NCBI GenBank assembly: GCA_963575745.1 | Contig: CAUYUJ010017842.1 | Span: 77,001 to 141,000, forward strand | Length of the DNA stretch: 64,000 bases | Direction: 5' to 3' | DNA from: Prorocentrum cordatum | Taxonomy: Eukaryota; Sar; Dinophyceae; Prorocentrales; Prorocentraceae | In this document: positions 54,797 to 64,000 of the stretch, one piece after another | Numbering within the stretch: position 1 is the first letter of the stretch | How the letters are laid out: each line of letters starts with the position of its first letter | The notes under the pieces: generated by a model | What the model was told of the DNA's origin: nothing | Databases searched by the model: none | What the model saw: the letters and a program-made list of their open reading frames with translations, nothing else | Program-made: the position numbers and the translations under genes

Positions 54797-55110
54797 CCAT
54801 CATCATCATCATCCTCATCATCCGCCTCCTCCTCCTCCGCCTTCTCCACCTCCTCCCCTCCTCCTTCTCCTCCTTCTCCTCCTGCTCCACCTCTGCCCCC
54901 TCCTCCACCTCCTCCTCCTCCTCCTCCTCCGCCTCCTCCATCCTCCACCACCTCCTCCTCCTCCTCCTCCTCCTCCTTCCTCCTCCTCCTACTCCTCTTC
55001 GTCCTCCCCCACCCCCTCCTCCACCGCCTCCTCCTCATCATCATCATCATCATCCCTCCTCCCTTCTCCCCCTTCCTCCATATCCCTTTCCTTCTTTGCT
55101 TCTCCTCCTC
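54210..55110. repeat. CCT, ATC, CCT triplet complex
   Basis: CCT at 54210-54330, ATC with AGC variants at 54331-54820, CCT with CTT/CCG variants at 54821-55110. A TAATAATAATGACACTACTA interlude lies at about 54375. Confidence 0.9.
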
Positions 55111-55317
55111 CACCTCCCTCTCACTCCTCAACCCGCCGTCCCGGTTCATGGGCCGATTGCAGCACACAGGATGCTGATCTGGCCCTGCCAGACGGGACGG
55201 CTGCCATGCGCGCCGGCCGCTGCCCTAGCTCCTGGCATGCCATGGCTGGCCGCGCTCACGAAACGGATCTGGGCTCCTCCCGCTGTTTCAGCTCGTTGAT
55301 TTTCGGCGGCTGGGCTA

Positions 55318-55824
55318 TTGTGCACGCATGGGCCGTGCGCTGTGGTTGGAGGACGCGTGCTCTTAGCCGAACAGTTCTCGCATGTGGACGGCGTGCTAAC
55401 CGCCGTGGAGACTGTCAATCCCAATGCGGTGCCGCCTGGCATTTGGTGGCCACCAGATTTCGTGCTCGAGGACCCTGGGCTACAGTTGGACACGCTGCTC
55501 TTGGCCCTCGGCGTCGAATTGCCCATGGCTCGAGTGATTGTACCGGAAGTGGTGGCCGAGCAAAAACTGCAGAGAGCATGCCTGGTGGAGCGGACGTGGA
55601 CGAGCGTACTGACGCAGCACCCCCCGCCCCAGGCAGAACGTTTTACGCATGCACATCGCGAGCTGCCAGAACTCGTCCTGTCAGCGGAGGCTCAGGCGAT
55701 GCGCTGCCATACCCATCGCATCTCGGGAAGGGCAAGGCTTCAGTACGGAATGGCGAAGGGGACGCTCTGCGCAACACTGGCGCCCCGCCCCTGCAGGCAG
55801 AGGATCATAGACATCCTTCTTTAG
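55318..55824 (+). CDS. Unrecognised open frame between repeat tracts
   Basis: 168 codons with normal composition: LLAEQFSHVDGVLTAVETVN, PPDFVLEDPGLQLDTLLLAL, GVELPMARVIVPEVVAEQKL. It opens with TTG, so a first exon would have to lie upstream. The stop is just before a CCT tract. No domain is recognised. It is listed because its amphipathic, Leu/Val-rich pattern differs from the shadow frames around it. It may equally be chance in GC-rich DNA. Confidence 0.2.
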   Translation: MCTHGPCAVVGGRVLLAEQFSHVDGVLTAVETVNPNAVPPGIWWPPDFVLEDPGLQLDTLLLALGVELPMARVIVPEVVAEQKLQRACLVERTWTSVLTQHPPPQAERFTHAHRELPELVLSAEAQAMRCHTHRISGRARLQYGMAKGTLCATLAPRPCRQRIIDILL

Positions 55825-55835
55825 CACGACCCAAT

Positions 55836-56140
<305 letters not shown>

Positions 56141-57854
56141 CTTCAAGGTTCCGCCAAAAGGGCTCCCGTCTTGGTTTCCCTCGCGCGTTGAGTTCTCCGT
56201 AGTCGCCCATGAAGTCCTGGTTTAAATGCCCTCGATTGTTGGCTTATCCAACAGTTGCCTGTACGGCTCCGCCCGGAATCCTCGCTTCGGATTGTGGAAC
56301 ATGGGCCCGGCCTGACGTGACAAAGTGGCAACCATCGCCCGATCTCAACATCGCGAACCCCATGGAAATGGACTCGCCCACTGGCGAACATTGCCTTGTG
56401 GCGAAATTCGCGTACAATCCAAGCACAATCAGATCAGCGCGATCGCCCGCCGCAAGTAGCAACGAGGAAGGGGAAACGGCAACTACGAGGGGGAAAACGA
56501 CGAGGAGGGGTAAACAGATGAGAGAAAGCGGCCACAGGAGGAGGAAGGCGCAGGAGAGGGAGGGAGGGGACTCCCCGACCTTCCCCGCCACCTCCACCGC
56601 CTTCCCACTGACACCTCTTTTCCCAAACTTCCTTCCCCTCCCCTGCTCGCCAAGCTTCTCCTCTCCCCTCCACACGACCCCTCTTCTCCCAAACTTCCCT
56701 CCCCTCACCCTCTTCTCCCTTCCCCCTCCACTCCAGGCTTCATCCTCCCATCGCCCCATCCAACGCCCCGCCCCGCTCCTGCGCCCCCCTCGGAGACGGA
56801 GGTCGGCAACCAACAAGAGATCTCGGGGAAAGAAACTTCAGGGTAGGATTTCCTAGCAGTCAACGGGCGAACGCACCCCAACCTCGAAATCTGTGGCCGA
56901 TTCCCGAGGGGCGGTTCAAGGGGCCAACGGGTCGCGGTAGTGGGCTCCCCCAGCCCTGAGCTCTTCAGAGCGACGGCAAGCTGGCATTTCGCAAGACACC
57001 CACCAGTCTTCCCGTCATCACCACTCTGCACGTGCGGGGGGGGGCTGATCGAACTCGAGTTCACGAGCGTGGGTCCGGATGAAACGGGACCCGCACTTGG
57101 TCTGCCAAGGGACTCTACCCGATCGATCGATGCTCCCCTGACCCTGGCGTGAGTGAACGCGCGCTCCTCATCCTTCCCAGCTCCTGCGACTGTCGTCGCT
57201 CCTCCCCCTCTTCATGATACCTTTTTCAGCGTCCTCATTCTCCGTACTCTCTTTGCGAGCTCGGAGATATAATTGTCCCAGTATGTCCAAGGCAAAGTGT
57301 GCGTTTCACATGCGCGGATGCTTTGGGGGGAGGGGAACATCATTTTCACTAGATGTTCAAAACATAGTCTCGGGTCACGGCCTGCACTGGGATGCCCAGC
57401 TCCCTGGTTGCCCACAAGGTCCAGCCCATAGGTCCATCGCCTCAAACTCTCTCGATTGCCAGGTTTCTGGTTTTCGGCCTCGGGTCCAGCTCATAGGGCC
57501 CCATGTTCAAAAACGCTTGATGTGGGGCACTCTTGCTCTAGGTGGATCCCGCCCGGACTTTGGCCGCACATGCGTTCGATTGATGAACTCCACCAGCCCT
57601 TTACGGCGTAGGTGGTTTAGGGTGTTTCCTCTTCCACCCCCTTCTTCGGGGAGGGTTTATCACTGTTCCCTATTAATAAACACCCCTCCCCCAGGCGACT
57701 GGGGGCCAACCAGGGTCCATGACGACACCCCCCCACCATTCCATGTAAAAAACAATGCAAACCACACTCTGCTTCCAAATTCGGAACATGCGCGGCCAAC
57801 CCGACGCGGCCCCCCCACCATCCCTGTCAAACAAAACAATACATAGTACACTTG
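56141..57854. other. No confident gene
   Basis: A plus-strand frame with ATG at 56209 runs 215 codons but ends in Pro/Leu-rich low complexity formed by repeated CTTCTCCCAAACTTCC(T/C)TCC words (56617-56700). The rest is unique DNA. Confidence 0.3.
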
Positions 57855-57909
57855 GCGGCGGCGGCGGCGGCGGCGGCTGCGGCGGCTGCGGCGTCGGCGA
57901 CGGCGGCTG

Positions 57910-57940
<31 letters not shown>

Positions 57941-57987
57941 GGCGGTGGCGGCAACGGCTGCGGCGGCGGCGGCGGTTTCGCAACGGG

Positions 57988-58019
<32 letters not shown>

Positions 58020-58027
58020 CAGCGGCT

Positions 58028-58106
<79 letters not shown>

Positions 58107-58195
58107 AGGCGGCGGCGGCGGCGGCGGCGGCGGCAGGCGGCGGGCAGCGGCGGCGGCGGCGGCGGCGGCGGTGCCGGCGGAGGCGGCGGCGGCGG
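57855..58195. repeat. (GGC)n array with GGCTGC and GGCAAC variants
   Basis: About 340 bases, almost only G and C, with strong strand asymmetry in local G runs. Ala, Gly or Arg homopolymer frames result. Confidence 0.9.
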
Positions 58196-58404
58196 CGGAC
58201 TGGCCCCCAGTAGCTGCCCATCCAAAGACGACTGCTGAGTGTGCTCGGGCTCGGGCCAAACTCGGGTGCCACGTATGTGTTGGGAGGGCGGGTGGGAGTG
58301 AGCGAGACGGCTTGCGGGCGGGGACGGGTTCTTGACCCCTCCCCCCACCCCCTCCCCTGGACCTGGACGGGGCGTTTCGCGAGTCGCTGGGGCATCCAAA
58401 AAAC

Positions 58405-59250
58405 GGCCTCGGCGAGGAAGCCCAAATCATTGGTTTTACTTGAGTTTGGGCCCCGTTTTGGCCAGTTGGGGGGGGGGGGCAGCGCTAATTAAGACCTCCC
58501 TTCTTTGATCGATCTCCTCCGAGATGGCCCCAAGAGCGCTCCCAAGGCTGCCAAGGGTGCCCCAAGAGGGCCCCAAGAGGTGGCCAGGAGGCTCCAAAAA
58601 GGCTCCAAAGAGGCCCCCAATATGCCCCCAAGAGGCCCCCCAGAGACCCCCAAGAGGCCCCAAGAGGCCCCCCAGAGGCACCCAAGACGCTCCAAGAGGC
58701 CTCGGCGACAATGCCGAAATCATTAGTTTCACGAAGGGGTTGGCCACATTTTGGCCTTTGGGGAGGGGGCACTGCTTAAGATGACTCGAGGAGCGCCTGG
58801 GGGAGCCCGAGATAACCTCCAAGATGGCTCAAGATATCCCAAGATGCCTCAGGATGGCCCCCACGATGCTCAAGACCGCTCCAAGACGGCTCCAAGTGGC
58901 CAAAGAGCTCCTCCAGAAGGCCCCGAAGAGGCCGAACTCCTTCCAAAACCTTCGGAAAAGCAATGTCTTTGGCTTTCTCGCCTTTTCGCTTCCAATGGCC
59001 ATCCCACGCATCCAGATGGCTCCAAGGTAGCTCCAAGATGGCTCCAAGAGCGCTCCCAAGGCTCCCAAGAGCGCTTCAAGAGGGCCCCAAGGGGCGCCCA
59101 GGAGGCCCCAACAGGCGCCCAAGAGGCCTCCAAGAGGCTCCCAAGAGACCCCCAAGAGGCCCCGAGACGCTTTCCGAGGCACCCAAGACGCTCCAAGAGG
59201 CGCCCAAGACAACCAAGAGGCCCCCAAGACGCTCCAGGATGCCTCCACTG
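58405..59250. repeat. CCAAGAGG short-motif array with a longer repeat inside
   Basis: CAAGA or CAGAG every 11-13 bases. A longer word set (GGCCTCGGCGA ... AAATCATT(G/A)GTTT ... TTTTGGCC ... GGGGGGGGC) recurs at 58405 and 58697, about 292 bases apart, so the arrays sit in larger tandem units. Confidence 0.7.
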
Positions 59251-60689
59251 GGGGGACCCTTCCTCTGCGTGCTGCCCACTTCCCTGATCGAGGCAATTCC
59301 TCTGGGCATAGTTTCTGGATGGGCTGGCGGGGCTACTTTTTTGATCGCGAGCGCAAGCGGTACAGCCGCGCGCCGTCAGAACGAAACGTCAACGCAACGG
59401 CCTAAATTACGCACCGGAGCGCACAGGAGCGGGCTACGCTGCGGCTCAGGAAACGCGGAGAACCAGGAAGAATCACAAATCGACGTGACGTGCAGCGCCA
59501 AAATGACGAAGAGCAAGAAGCCAACGAACTCGGTGACCGCCGTGACGCAGCCGAAGAGGACGTCGAACAAGGCGTGCAGGCGCTCAACGGAGAGGGTCCG
59601 GATCGCCAAGAGCGGAGGCGTGGAAGCGGCGGGAGCGCCACCACGGCGGGGGGACGGAAGCCATCGCGTGGGCGGCGCGGGAGCAGTAGAGGCGGGGAAC
59701 CAGCGGAAGAAGGTCGCAGCCCTGCGCTGGAAGCTGCGAGAGCCAAAGCCAGGGACAGTAACCGTCCCTGGGGGGGGGGCGACGTGGGGGAGGACCGGGC
59801 GTCCGTCAACCCCATGCGGGCAGAGCCAGCGGATTCCAGGCGAGTCGCAGGCCCAGGAGCCCAGGGGCACCCCGAACGACTGGTGGGGTTACTTTTTGTC
59901 GCAGCCGCAAGCGAAGGCGCAGGCGGCGTCAAACGGGACGGGCGGGAGCTACTGGTGGGGTTACGCGAAACGTCTAGAATTCTCGAACATGTCGGCATGG
60001 GCCTCATAAATTCTACGGGCCCGTCTCTGGTGATTGCTTGCACATAGACTCCTGCCCACAAAGCTTCGGCTGTTGTTGCCTTCGATAGCTTGGTTCTCCG
60101 GCAGTTGTCTGTATGGTTCGGGATCTGGCCACAGGGTTCTGGCATCAGTTGCCATCGGTGGTTCGATTCTCCTGTGGTTGCCACGAACGTCCAGCCAACA
60201 TGGTCCGAGGCTTAGCTGCTCTGCTTGCCCTCCTTAACTGCGCGGGCTCTCCTCGCCGAGCAAGAACCAATTGACTGATCACATGTTGGCGGGCACGATA
60301 GGAGCCCTCCCGTGGTCCGCACTGGAACGCACAGATAGCTCCACCATCTGTTGGAAGCTGGGCGAGGGCTGGCAGATCCGTGGCTGCTAGAACGGTCTTC
60401 CCGGAAGAAAAAAAACGAATTCCGGGAATCAAGCTCAGCGCACTAAATAGTAAACGGGCTGCTTCCCAGAAACCAAACAAGACAAAAAACAAAAAAAAAA
60501 AACTTCCCGGAGCTCCGTTTTAGCAGCCACGGGTTTGCCGGCCTTCGCCTGGCTTCTGAATCTGGTGGGGGAGGAGACTCGAGAGAAGGGGCCGCAGTTG
60601 TGTCTTTGCGCGCCCGCCCGCCCGCAGGCGGAGGCAAGTGCCCAGGGGCATGGCTCAAAGTTGGTGAGCCCCCGAGTCCTGTACAGCTT
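59251..60689. other. No confident gene; WWGYF-like duplicated word
   Basis: GGCTGGCGGGGCTACTTTTT (59321) and GACTGGTGGGGTTACTTTTT (59879) each precede GCAAGCG within about 40 bases. The plus frame reads GWRGYFFDRERKR and DWWGYFLSQPQAK. This could be a repeated exon end, but no gene is established. Confidence 0.3.
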
Positions 60690-60775
60690 CTTTTGCCCGG
60701 AGAGCTCGGCGAGAAAGCGCAGCACCGCCGCCTTGGGCTCCAGGCCTCCCAGGAGCTCTTCGGGGTGGCCCCCCT
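60690..60775 (-). other. Exon-like frame related to 38511-38694
   Basis: Minus-strand PEELLGGLEPKAAVLRFLAE then LSGQKKLYRT shares E.L..LEPK..VLRFL with the 38.6 kb exon. No splice sites are assigned. Confidence 0.3.
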
Positions 60776-61399
60776 TCCCGCTGGACGCCTGGAGCACGCC
60801 GCGCCTCGGCTCCGACGGCCGGCGGGAGGAGGGCGGGAGCCGTGCGCCAGCGGCGGGGAGGAGGGCAGCGGCCGCGTCTCGGCCATGCACGGTGGGGGCA
60901 AGAGAAAGGGGGGGGGGGGCTTGGGGGCGGGGACGGGGGAGACCTGATCCGATACGCGTTGCATCATGCACGCATGCCCCCAAGATCTCCCAGGATCGTC
61001 CACGATGCCTTCCACGACGCAGGATGCTGCAGCTGCGCCTCAGGGTGGCTCAAAGTGGCCTCTGATGATCAATTCCGCCACCGTGCCGTAGGCACTGAGT
61101 GAAGTGTTCTCAGGTCCTCTGGCGTCTTGAGTACTGTGAATGCCATGGTGGGCCCTTCACCCCCCACTGACGGAAGTTCTGGACGCTTCTTGGCACTCTT
61201 GGCACTTTTCCAGAGACCTCGGGAGCGTCGTTCTGAATCAAGCTGCCAGCGCGCTCGAAGATGGTCCCATGTGGGCCGTCCTGAGCCCTCTTGGGTGCCT
61301 TTTGGACCGTCTCGGAGGCCCTGGCGACAAGCCCTACAGGCCACTATCGCCCAAATCCCGTAAGTTTGGGTGCGAGTTGACCATAATCTGCTTTACCGT
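60776..61399. other. No recognisable gene
   Basis: Unique GC-rich DNA. Confidence 0.3.
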
Positions 61400-62060
61400 C
61401 TTGGCGTCCAAGACGGCTCAAGAGGCCTCCAAGATCGCCAACGATGGCCCCCCAGCTTCCAAGAGAGGCCCGAGAGGCCACCCATGAGGGCCCCAATACG
61501 GGCCCGAGAGGAACAACTCGAACTCATGTGTTGGAGACCTCCACCTCAACGTGGCCCCCGAAACCAACAACATACGCCAAAGAGGCGCACCAGAGGCCCC
61601 AAGAGGCCCCCAGGAGGCCCCCAATACGCTCCCAAGAGATCCTCAAGAGGCCCCCAAGAGGCCTCCAAGAAGCCGCCAAAATGTGTCCCGATCGACTATG
61701 TAAAAAGCGATGCTTCTGGTACACGACCACAGCACGGTGGCGGAATGGGAGATCGTTTTCCCGAGGCGGAGAACACGGCGGCAAAACCCCAGCTCATCTA
61801 ATGTCTTGCCGCCTGCACCCTGGTTGTCCCATCAGGGCGCGAGGTGGCGCCAAGACGGCCCACGGGCAGGGGCCGGCAAGACGGCCCCAAAAACTGCCCG
61901 ATGTGCCTCGGAAGTGATGTGGCCCGCGCAGGTCCGAGAGTGTCTCCAAGATCGCCCTAGTTGGTCCAACAAGCCCCAAAGATGCCGACCAGCTCCCAAC
62001 ATGCCACCAACAGCCCCCCCGACGAGCCGCCACGAGGCCCCCAAAAGATGCCCGTGACAA
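61400..62060. repeat. CCAAGAGGCCCC short-motif array
   Basis: Same class as 58405-59250. Confidence 0.6.
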
Positions 62061-62484
62061 GGGAAACGTTGACAGCGTGAGCAGTATATGCGGGAAGGAG
62101 CTCGCAAGGCAACCCTCCCTCCGACGTGGCGTTTGTCAAACAACCATCATACGCATGCCGCCACAATGTAAGACGGAGGTTCGGTGGTCAAGCCTGGAAC
62201 GCTACACGAGACGTCGGATGACGGGGAGGGGGAATGGGGGCGAACAAGGAAAGGGAAGGAGGACGAATCATGATGAGGAGGACTGGGGTGTGCAGATGCG
62301 CGTCCATAAAAATAGGGCGGTGTTGTCTCGCCGCCGCCGGCCATGACCACTGAGGCTACGTTCTAGCAGAACACCGCAGGGCCGCGCTTTTTCACCATGA
62401 TCCTATCTTTCTGTTCAAGCATACCCCCCCTCTGGCACGACTGATAGCCCCCGCATCAAGGTCCCTTCGCCCTTCCTGCTAGAA
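62061..62484. other. No recognisable gene
   Basis: Unique DNA. Confidence 0.3.
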
Positions 62485-62570
62485 TTAGCTCGGGCATGTC
62501 CTCCGACAGGCGGATTTGAAACAAAAAACGCAAACAAGCATTGAAAACAACGTTCAAAACTAAGGGCTAT
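62485..62570. mobile_element. AT-rich TIR element (family 1), copy F (left end only)
   Basis: TTAGCTCGGGCATGTCCTCC then GACAGGCGGATTTGAAAC matches the family left end. A-rich interior follows and no right TIR is seen, so the end coordinate is arbitrary. Confidence 0.55.
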
Positions 62571-62924
62571 ATGTTTCTTACTCGCGCCGACCTCAGAAGT
62601 TCAAGCATCGTTCTCAACCACTCGAGCGCAGTCAGAACGATCGGCCGGGCCAGACATATTATCCACGAGCACGACACTGGCCCCACAGCGAGATCCAAGC
62701 TGTATCTCGACAGCCTAGACGAAGATGTTGATATCTCTATATACATATATGCGCATATGTCTATATAACGGTGCCACTGCACGGAGGACCACCTTTTAGC
62801 CAAACTGGCCAAGCATTGATAGAGACAGCTGACGATTCTACTTAAAGACATCCTGGAAGAGACCTGGCCAGAGACCAGGGGGGATGCCCTGGGTCGCCCA
62901 GGCAGTGGCCAGCTCTAGAGCCTA
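62571..62924. other. No recognisable gene
   Basis: Unique DNA downstream of the second tyrosine recombinase. Confidence 0.3.
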
Positions 62925-63992
62925 TGAGAGATAATTACGGGCCCTGGGCTCAAGGCGCGGAACGGAGCTGGCGGCGGTGACTTCCTGCATGTTGATCACC
63001 ATCGTACGGGTCTGGAGCCATCTTCCACGAGACCGAACGAATTCCCCGTCTTCCGTCGCTTCAAAAAGTGCCGTGGCGCCGCCAGCTCTGAGGGCACCCG
63101 AGTCGAGGCCTCCTCCTTTCCCTGTGGGCAGGCCGAGCGCACGACAGAGGGCGACAAATCTACTCCTGAATCCTCCCTGCCCCATCGGCCAGAGGCGGGC
63201 TGGGGGAGAGAGGCGAGCGAAGACGGCCGAAAGGAGTTGGATGACCTGCACATCGTCGATTCGAGCAGCTGTGCCCTGGCCCCCAGCCGCTTTGTCTTCG
63301 GCTCTTGAATGGACCAACGCACATGGGCGACAGCATGCAAGACGTCAGCAGAAAAGATCAGATCGCCCCTCTCAGCACTCAGAAACTCCACGGGCCTCAG
63401 CATGCCGCGCCAGCTCGCGGCAGCCCCAGGGGGGCGCGAGCGCGACAAGGGACCTCAGGACGGTCACGGGCACGGCGACGTGATGGCCTGCAGGCTCCTG
63501 ATCCAACCAGCTGTAGGCCACGCCCCATGCTCTCCCGAGGGAGCGTCGGAGCTCCCCGCGGACTCGCGAGACTGCATTGATCGTCTCGGACAGCCTGTAG
63601 TTGGCGGCCCCCGAGCGCCACGGCAAGTGGCCGTACTGCTCCAGCAGCGCGCTGATCAGGTAGATGTCGGGCTCCTTCGCTCCCAGGAGGTCGGCCAGGT
63701 GGTAGCCGCGCCCCTGGGGCCAGCTGTCGAGCCACTGCAAGCAGACGGACCTCCGCCCGCGGGCCCGTTCTCCGACGGGACGCCCCCTCGGCAGCGGAGC
63801 AGAGCGGGCGGCAGCGCGGGCGGAGTCGCCACGGGCGGGCGGAGGCGCGCCAGCGGGAACGGCTCGGGACCCAGCCCGCAAGTCCGCTAGGGCCCCGCTC
63901 CCTGCCAGGGCGGAGGCCAGCGCGCCGCCTGGACCGCCAGCGGGGGAGGCGGCCTCACTCGCCCGCACCCCTGCGGCGAAGACCTTCGCCAC
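62925..63992 (-). pseudogene. Second tyrosine recombinase, frameshifted, runs off the window
   Basis: The N-terminal core-binding region is read from the edge: CLQWLDSWPQGRGYHLADLL, LEQYGHLPWRSGAANYRLSE, LGRAWGVAYSWLDQEPAGHH. A frameshift near 63420 leads to GMLRPVEFLSAERGDLIF, which holds the first catalytic Arg, and VRWSIQEPKTKRLGARAQ. A second frameshift near 63275 leads to ARIDDVQVIQLLSAVFARL, then LRAGGATALFEATED (second Arg box) and RSRGRWLQTRTMVINMQEV. The Tyr expected before the last three residues (IYLQEV in relatives, from my knowledge of the family) is Asn (AAC). Two frameshifts and the missing nucleophile make it inactive. It is from a different subfamily than the 14 kb copy. Its RT part would lie beyond 64000. 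Confidence 0.7.
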
Positions 63993-64000
63993 GCGCGCCG

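Noticed and set aside
57755-58425. Poly-Ala/Gly/Arg proteins over the GGC tract
   Set aside because: All six frames are open through the triplet array, so openness carries no information.
60118-60182. tRNA-like T-loop (GGTTCGATTC)
   Set aside because: The stem bases on either side do not pair and no acceptor or anticodon arm can be drawn.

Overview
The window looks like nuclear DNA of a dinoflagellate. No bacterial operon, ribosomal RNA, tRNA, CRISPR array or organelle gene is recognisable. The evidence for a dinoflagellate is indirect: very high repeat content, GC-rich unique DNA, sparse exons, a retroelement whose gag-like, RT-RNase H, methyltransferase and tyrosine-recombinase peptides resemble a family I associate with dinoflagellate genomes, and candidate introns with GA or GT donors and AG acceptors. 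All assignments come from reading translations; no search was run.

Layout. 1-5.8 kb: short GC-rich repeats, a GC-rich inverted-repeat element, a 460-bp segmental duplication and trinucleotide arrays. 5.8-14 kb: a composite satellite of 73-bp units, GGCTGA hexamers and a conserved module with a 10-bp hairpin, interrupted by two GGA blocks. 14.2-20.5 kb (minus strand): a decayed tyrosine-recombinase retroelement. 22.2-23.7 kb (minus): a sulfotransferase-like gene split by an inverted-repeat element that behaves like an intron. 23.7-34 kb: small TIR and foldback elements, tandem repeats and an exon resembling a degenerate EF-hand. 37.2-38.7 kb (minus): a zinc-finger exon and a two-exon gene split by another copy of the intron-like element. 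39-46 kb: mostly repeats. 46.3-47.3 kb (minus): a broken PPR gene. 47-62 kb: tandem repeats and microsatellites with few credible exons. 62.9-64 kb (minus): a second broken tyrosine recombinase that runs off the edge.

The most interesting system is a family of four short elements at 23161-23577, 28329-28534, 33172-33308 and 38340-38509. Each has terminal inverted repeats built on TTTTCCACC(ACC)n, or a variant of it, around a CCT/GGA core. One copy has a perfect 7-bp target duplication. In the two best copies the predicted splice sites fall at the element-target boundary, so splicing would remove the element and keep the reading frame. This is what is expected of introners (intron-generating transposons), here carrying a microsatellite as cargo. 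Several other small non-autonomous families (an AT-rich six-copy family, a GC-rich two-copy family and three foldback elements) share the window.

The credible genes are unrelated to each other (sulfotransferase, zinc finger, PPR, EF-hand-like), so no pathway can be inferred. Many long open frames are artefacts of stop-free simple repeats and are not listed as genes.
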